From: Albugo candida
Taxonomy: Eukaryota; Oomycota; Peronosporomycetes; Albuginales; Albuginaceae
Direction of reading: 5' to 3'
Length of the DNA stretch: 64,000 nucleotides
Assembly: GCA_905220665.1 (NCBI GenBank)
Contig: CAJNAR010000176.1
Coordinates: forward strand, 186,001-250,000
In this document: in pieces, positions 57,748-64,000 of the stretch
Numbering within the stretch: position 1 is the stretch's first letter
Layout: each line of letters begins with the position of its first letter
Notes under the pieces: generated by a model
The model's database searches: none
The model's input: only the letters and a program-made list of their open reading frames with translations
Told to the model about the DNA's origin: nothing
Position numbers and translations under genes: made by a program

Positions 57748-59600
57748 CCTCCGATATTGAGGCTATCATGAAATTGTATGCTGATAGGGAGCATCCAGAG
57801 TGGTCGGTCTTGGCTGTAAACCTGGAAGCAGCAAGACGTTTCCAAATCCGAAAGCCACCTTTCCAATGGTTTTGGAGACGGGACAGTCGTTAACCTGTAC
57901 TCCAAATGGGAGAATTCGATTCTCCTTGATGCGAGACCACGGTAATCCGGTATTTGAAAGCTTACTGGAGAGCCGTTCATTCACTCAGGTGTCCAAAATG
58001 CCAGGAGGCAACATCAGAGTGATGGTCAGCACGGCGGATGCCTGTCAACAGTTGGCGTGTTAGACAGTGGCTATCCTTGGAGACAAGTATTTTTTCAAAG
58101 AATTTGATACTCTGGAAACGAAATAGTATCTCGATGTCTTCGGTGTTGGCGTGGAGGAAGAACGAAACAGCATTCTCCGCACTCTTCACAAACTCGGGTG
58201 GCAAGTGGTGTATGACACCTTTCGCGAGACTGTTACCACTAAAGAAGTGGTGATGTCGACTTGAAGAGTCTTTTCTGGTTCTTTGACATTCCCCCAGCAG
58301 TAGGTTCGAGTTGGGCAACTGCTAGAGAAAATCTCTTACGATAAACAGCTCTACCCAATCAGGGGGGGGGTGCTCCTATTCCAATGGAATGAACACGTTT
58401 CGGTCAACGTGGCTCTTATTGCTTGATTTTGGGTGCTACATCAGGCACTGGAGCAAAGCAACAACCAAAGCAAAAACAATAAACAACGAAGCCAAAATCA
58501 ACATCCAACCCAGATTCCAAACAAACAACAACCACGAAAACAAAAACAGCAACGAAGAAAACGACCGAGCAAAAAGCACTCGTGGTGGCACCACGAACGG
58601 TATTGAAGCCAGTCCCCTTCAAGAATTGGAGACGAGAAAACCTGTACGGAAGGTATCCGATTAAATCTCGTTGGAGCTCAATTCTCCTCTCACTATAACA
58701 CCACCAGGAGCGCCATCCTTATTGCAGATGTCTCCTCCCATACTCCAAGTGGCCAGTCAATCGTACTCAAAACCACGGGGGGAGCGGGATGGGGTAATCC
58801 ATGTATTGGCATGGACTAGTGGAAACGTAATCGAGTGGAGCCGTTCAAACAAATGGTCTCCCAAGTACCACATCTTGCGCTTCCGACGTTAGCGACTAGT
58901 GATAATTTTTCTGTGCTTGCAACTATGCTGGTGGAGAGGGAAGAAATAAAAGCGATTGCCAATCCGGAGAATGCAAATCATCCCGCTGAGAACACGGATG
59001 CCAAAAGAGGTGACCTCCTCGAAACAGGGACCACACTTCTAACAAACACGGCATACAACTTTTGAGAAAACGGAGCGACCAACCCAAATTGGTGAAATAA
59101 AGCAGCTCATGGAAATCGATTCGAAAAATTCCCTTCACTTGCTCCGTCCGTACAAGCTGGTTCTAGCCGATGCTTGCATCTCTCACATAAGAATGTTTGC
59201 CCAGTTTTGCGACAAACGCGGACAGATTATCCGAGCTGCACTTGATCATCCGATCACGATGAATGATGTGCTCCTCGCGTGTATGGAGTCGAATGATAAA
59301 GCTCTGGAAATGGCGCATTTACTCATTATAAACCGCGTTTTTGAAGCCCACAATCTCGGCGGAGATGTTACGTCTCCGACGGGACGTTGGTGGAAAAATT
59401 CACTCGAAGCGATCTGTTTTGTTCGAGAAAGTAATGTCGTGGTTGACGTCAGTGCCGGACACAGTCCTCGGTTTGACTCGAGAAACCAAAGCGCTCGGGT
59501 TTTTGAAACTCTTACTTTTAAGTATTGCTCCTACATTCTACACAAACGATTAATGGCTACGCTATCTCACCGATGGACGATTGATTTGGATTCCGGTTAA
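57748..59600 (+). pseudogene. LINE-B copy 2, ORF1
   Basis: Starts mid-protein with SDIEAIMKLYADREHPEWSV and PPFQWFWRRDS, then MPGGNIRVMVSTADACQQLA, YLDVFGVGVEEERNSILRTL, a Gln/Asn/Lys-rich linker (58,440-58,570), a Pro-rich PPGAPSLLQMSPP and, at 59109-59600, a 163-codon frame with VLLACMESNDKALEMAHLLI and INRVFEAHNLGGDV. Several stops separate the pieces. RNA-binding function is inferred from position only. Confidence 0.7.
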
Positions 59601-60060
59601 TCATTGTCTTTTACTTCCAACTAATATGATCATATCCTTCTCCCGCTCCGAAGTGGGCATTAAGTGTTGGTCTCAATGGTTTGGAGTTAATGGCGAGAAG
59701 TTCTCCCTGCTGACATCGCTGAGCTTCCAGTCAGCCTCAGCTTTTTCCCAGAGAAACATACAACCTTTCACCTCTCACAACAAGATGGTGAACGAGGTTG
59801 ATTGCTGCTCCACTCCAGCGTGAATGCTAAAGGCTGCTCGGTTATTTTAACGTGGAACAATATCTCAGCACTCACGGTGAATGTTAATGGAATTCTCACG
59901 CATGGTCATCTTTTTATCGACCACGTTCTATCACAACACTTCATTTGTTGTGTTCAAGAAACCTAGTTTCACGTTCACAACCAACCGAACTCATTTCAGT
60001 TTTTATGATGATCAAAACAGTGCTTTTCTTCAACTGACTTAAAACCGCAGTAGCGGCGTC

Positions 60061-60600
60061 ATGACAATCCTTCGTTCGCACTTTCCCAGTTCTACAAAAG
60101 CTGAAGAACTCACCGAACGAAGCATTCAAAACCGCTATTTGGTTATATGCACCAGTCAAGGCCAAGGAACGAGTGGTTTTTATGAGTTATTGCTCGCCAA
60201 CACTTTTGGAGCGACCGCAACACATATCGTCTTTGATGATTTTAATACACCACTCGATCCAGCTTTCGCTGCTTCGACTGGAACAATCTGGCACGAACCA
60301 TGTCTATTAGCGTGCGTGGAATTGGCGTGCACAGTTGTGTGTGGTAGATGCCTGGAGAATACAACATCTGACTGTAAAAGTATTTACAGTACCATTACCG
60401 CGAAAGAATCGACTAGATTATATCTGCATGTCGGAAGAACTATTCAATATGGTATACAAAACCTCCGAGTAGTTTCGTCCGCGACATGCGGGAGAACATA
60501 TGGCACAAAAAGTAACTTTTACAAATCCAACTCAGTCTCCGGGACAAGGATATTGGAAATTTTCATTACGAATATTTGAATATCCTAAAGCTGTAGAAGC
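60061..60600 (+). pseudogene. LINE-B copy 2, AP-endonuclease domain
   Basis: TILRSHFPSSTKAEELTERS opens the domain and FDDFNTPLDPAFAASTGTIW holds the DFN motif; ESTRLYLHVGRTIQYG is the frameshifted equivalent of RLDYICMSEELF in copy 1. More decayed than copy 1. Next comes the YWKFSLRIFEYPKAVEAIRL linker to RT. Confidence 0.75.
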
Positions 60601-61169
60601 AATCAGATTGGAAGCGAATTTGGTGCTCGAACATTTGCGGACAACTTCGAATCCCGACAAAATGTGGGAAAGTTGGAAGAGGAAAATCAAGAAACAGCTT
60701 CAAAGCATTGAACATAAGGTTGCAAAAGATAGCCGACGTGATTTTGAGTCTAGTCAGCGTATTTTGGAAGTCACAGCAGCTCGATATCGCATTCACGACA
60801 CCAATGAGTCACGGTACTTTTACGAATCGAGTTTCCAACATTTCAGAATCTCGGTCGAAATACAACCAAGATGAAAACTTCGACCACTACGTGAAGCATA
60901 TGGAGAACTATTCCAAGCATTTTTTCCGCCCTCCAGATTGTTCTTGTCGTCGCGTGCCGATCGAAAATGCTACAAAAGTGTGGCACCGTGACATCGAGCA
61001 CGAGGGAAATTATTAACGATTTTAGAGATCATAGGGATGGTATCTTGGGATTCTCTATAGCTTCGAGATCGACTCAGATGATCCATGTGAAAGAAAAGAA
61101 AAAAAGCTACTTGATTCAATTCAAGTTTCCCTTGCATCCGAAGAGCAAGACCGTCTCTCAACACGCTTA

Positions 61170-62660
61170 AGTACGACCGAGTTGGGAGAAGCGAACAAGC
61201 ACATGCGGAGTAGTTCTTTTTAGGTATGGATGGGCTACCAGCTGCATTCTGTCATCTTTCTCCGGAAACGTATGGCGAGTATCTAAACATTGTGTTCGAA
61301 TATCAGCTGGAAAGAGGTATCTTACTTCGATCATAACGTCACTCGGCAATAACATTATTGTACGAAAATGGATCACGAGGTGATCCTGGCAACTATCGAC
61401 CGATCGCACTGCTTTACGTCGATTTGAAAGTGCTTTCAAAGGTTTTGGGGAATCTATTTCAACCGTTTTTTCCAAAATGGATCCATCAAGATCAAAAAGC
61501 ATTTGTGCGTGGAAGGTCGATGCGTCACCATATTCGACATCTCACTGACATCCTATACTTGGTCACTCATCGTGGGGAGGTAGCATATGCGACGTTTTTT
61601 GACTTCGAGGAAGCTGATGATTGAGTCAATTAGACGTACATGTTTCGCGTTTTTGGAATAAATGGGCGCTGGGGAAAGTTTCCTCGACTGTGTTCGTTTC
61701 TTGTACAGTAACACGAAGGCGCAGTGGATGATCAATGTAAATGTTATACCGTCCATTACACCACAAACGTGGAGTAAAAATGGCGATCCTCTCTCAGCAT
61801 AACTTTTTCTGACGACGATGGAACCTTTGGGAAATTTACTTCGACAAAATGAACGCGGCATCTGGATGAATGGCACGACTGTCGCAACGGGCTTTCTTCT
61901 CGCGGACGATTCGACATTGCTTTCAGATACACCAATTGGTGTTTTGACGCAACTCGAACTCGTCCAAGTCTATTGCGATGGATCGAGTGCGAAACTCAAC
62001 TTGAGCAAATCATCCTTGCTCTCATTGAATCGGACCATGCCTTGTGAACGTATTATCAATGTGACCATAACGGGTCGTGAGGATTCGGTCACGTATTTGA
62101 GGATTCCGTTCCACCGAACACCAACTCATCCGATGGTTATTTCAACTCTCCACAAGCGTTTTTACGATGGGTTTGGTGTATGGTTTCGCGTGCACGAACT
62201 GTCCGTGGTCGGCTAATGGTTGCGTAGACGATGATTTCATCATGTCTGTGGTATTACAAGATGCACGTGAACATAAAAGTAGAGAAAATTGGACAGCGGC
62301 AATCAATGTTAAATCGATTTGCGCTTGGTCGGAAACACAAAAAAGATTCAAAACTCGTCCACCTACTCAGCAAAGAATGTTTATATCTTCGCCGACAAGA
62401 TGGTCGACTTAGTGGGACGACTAAAGTTGCAACGTATTTAATTCCTCCAGCAGTTTGCATCCGATGCGTCGACCATTATTCCTGCAAATTGGACAACTGG
62501 TTAAACGAATTATTACAACTAATCCAACCTTCCTTTGGACCACACAAGCTGATGGATATATTCACGATCGCACCACATGGACATGGAAAAATGATTCAAT
62601 GGGAGAGGACATCGTCTTGGTGGAAACACGCATTTAAAATGTGGCATCAGATGGATTAGA
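61170..62660 (+). pseudogene. LINE-B copy 2, reverse transcriptase
   Basis: Blocks: GSRGDPGNYRPIALLYVDLK, WIHQDQKAFVRGRSMRHHIR and EVAYATFFDFEEADD (61,358-61,624, normally FxKAYD), a TPQTWSKNGDPLSA-like block near 61,760, then EPLGNLLRQ, VATGFLLADDSTLLS with an intact ADD box (61,880) and LVQVYCDGSSAKLNLSKSSL. Stops at 61,622 and elsewhere plus frame changes make it inactive. Confidence 0.85.
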
Positions 62661-63179
62661 GCATTAGAATATCCGATTTGAATGTTTCACAACGCCGTCA
62701 GTATTACATGGAACAACCGATGTGGTTTCACTGCGACCAAGAATTACATTACGAAGTTGCTACTCGTACTCCAAGTACGTAATACGTTTGATCCAATCTT
62801 GGCATGGTGGCCGAACCACATCGGACGTTTTGAGAATCGTTTGCTACGCTTTTCGAGGTTCGTAGTCTTCAAGACTTTTTTTGAGACAGCGACACATGGC
62901 CAACGAAGGAAGCTTTAGTCGCCAACGATTACAACGACGAAGAGCTGATCACGTCGGATATGGCTGGAGAAAAGTTGCTGATTCGACTTTACAATGAAGT
63001 CACTCAGATAGTACAGCGTATATACGCCACAATTCGTCTCATCATTGGATTCAGCCAAGCAGAAGTGGTCGATTTTTTTTATGTTGGAGCACAAGCAAGG
63101 AGATAAAGTATTATTTTCTATCTATTCCACGCTCTCAACTCTCACGAATCGTCTGGAAACCTCCCGAACCAACCAAGAG

Positions 63180-63600
63180 TCATCCGATGTCGACACATTG
63201 GTCACCGCGGGAGAGATCGGCCACACTGGATTTAGAGCGGGTTCGAACTTTTATGGCTACATCACGGCATCTTCGGAAACGTGTACTACCAATTTTTGAA
63301 GATTTAGAGTTTCGTCTAGCCTTTCGGATGTTGCCAGTTCGATCTCGTTTCTGGTTCTTAAAGGATATTCAGCCCGACATTATATTGCGCACGCAGCCTC
63401 CATGTGGGGCAGTTTAATCCGATCAACATCTCTTTGTAGAGTGCAATCACACGGTACCATTATGGAGGGAGTTACTCCCTAGTTGGGATCAGTTTTTCTC
63501 CTCTTGGACGCATATTGTTTGTGAAGTCGGACCAGCACTACGGTCGGATTGGAAAGAATATCAACACATTATATCAGATTTATGGCTTGCATAGCAAGCG
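63180..63600 (+). pseudogene. LINE-B copy 2, zf-RVT-like C-terminal domain
   Basis: RSRFWFLKDIQPDIILRTQP and DQHLFVECNHTVPLWRELLP match the zinc-binding domain found after plant and oomycete LINE RTs (C...H-x4-C pattern). It follows an unrecognised 62,660-63,180 stretch and precedes a stop-rich 3' tail to about 63,970. Confidence 0.6.
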
Positions 63601-64000
63601 GTGACACTGCACTTCGTCTGAACAGATTGCAATCGTCGTTTGTTCGATCAGCGATCAGCAGCTCCGACAATTCCAGCACTTTCCTTGATCTATCCCACCT
63701 TTAGCACGCCCGTTCGGTACTATCGAATACAGTGTTACGACCAAGACGAACGCATTTAAAGTGCTGGATCAGCTCACAACGCAAGGATCATTTGCTGGAT
63801 TTTTTAGAAGTCGACGATCATTGCTGCGGGTATGACACAGACAAGTCAAAATGCAAGTGCAACTCAGATCCTAGTCGTACAACTTTACAAATTTATAGCA
63901 TTTACAAGCTGGACAAGTCTCGTATTAAGGTGGCTGAGGCTACTGCAGTACAGAATTATTGACGAGAAGACTATTATCATCTCTCATAGGTATTTTTACA

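Larger units (their letters stand above)
57748..63970 (+). mobile_element. LINE-B retrotransposon, copy 2
   Basis: Plus-strand element in the order ORF1, AP-endonuclease, RT, zinc-binding tail, homologous throughout to copy 1. Its 5' end is cut exactly at the palindrome edge: the first ORF1 segment seen in copy 1 and at 35360-35610 is missing, which fits ordinary 5' truncation during LINE insertion. It continues to near the window end. Confidence 0.87.

Noticed and set aside
1..64000. tRNA, rRNA or CRISPR features
   Set aside because: No GTTCGAxTCC T-arm within a plausible cloverleaf, no conserved rRNA segments, and no regularly spaced short repeats were seen.

Overview
The window looks like a gene-poor, transposon-rich segment of a eukaryotic nuclear genome, most likely an oomycete, with a white-rust (Albugo-like) genome as my best guess. 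This is inferred from three things. The mobile-element mix is MULEs including one with an OTU domain, oomycete-type LINE and Copia elements, and a DDE transposase family known from fungi and oomycetes. There are short secreted cysteine-rich proteins, one with a CX2CX5G motif that I recall as the Albugo 'CCG' effector hallmark. Base composition is moderately AT-rich and short GT-AG introns occur. I found no rRNA, tRNA or CRISPR. Almost every long open frame is either transposon debris or a small secreted protein.

Layout. 1-1990: LINE remnant (lineage A). 2000-4600: first copy of a duplicated block carrying a secreted cysteine-rich gene stopped by one TAA. 6970-9490: DDE transposase of an under-described family (minus). 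9702-11450: MULE-1 (minus). 11536-14734: MULE-2, with ~147-bp terminal inverted repeats and a C-terminal OTU domain (plus). 15631-16290: secreted cysteine protein relic. 17500-22645: LINE-B copy 1 (minus). 22985-25115: MULE-3 with an intron (minus). 25230-30745: repeat units around an intact CX2CX5G secreted gene at 28139-28780. 30748-34090: Copia-1 (minus). 34290-36017: mixed gag and LINE fragments. 36609-36775: perfect 78-bp tandem repeat. 38700-42910: Copia-2 (plus). 45936-47584: MULE-4 (plus). 47660-57747: a giant inverted repeat. 57748-end: LINE-B copy 2 (plus).

The most striking structure is the inverted repeat: two ~4.84-kb, nearly identical arms around a 413-bp spacer, axis near 52,703. 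Each arm carries two related secreted-protein relics. The arms differ by a few substitutions and by one base in three homopolymer runs. Two of those runs fall in the secreted genes and give reciprocal frames: gene 1 is in frame only in the left arm, while gene 2's 3' half is in frame only in the right. The outer ends abut a MULE and a 5'-truncated LINE.

Biologically the window reads as an effector nursery: small secreted genes duplicated by segmental, tandem and inverted duplication inside transposon debris, most now interrupted by single stops or frameshifts. Only 28139-28780 is fully open. Domain calls come from motif reading, not database search. Several open frames in the secreted-gene areas start only at TTG or GTG and were discounted.
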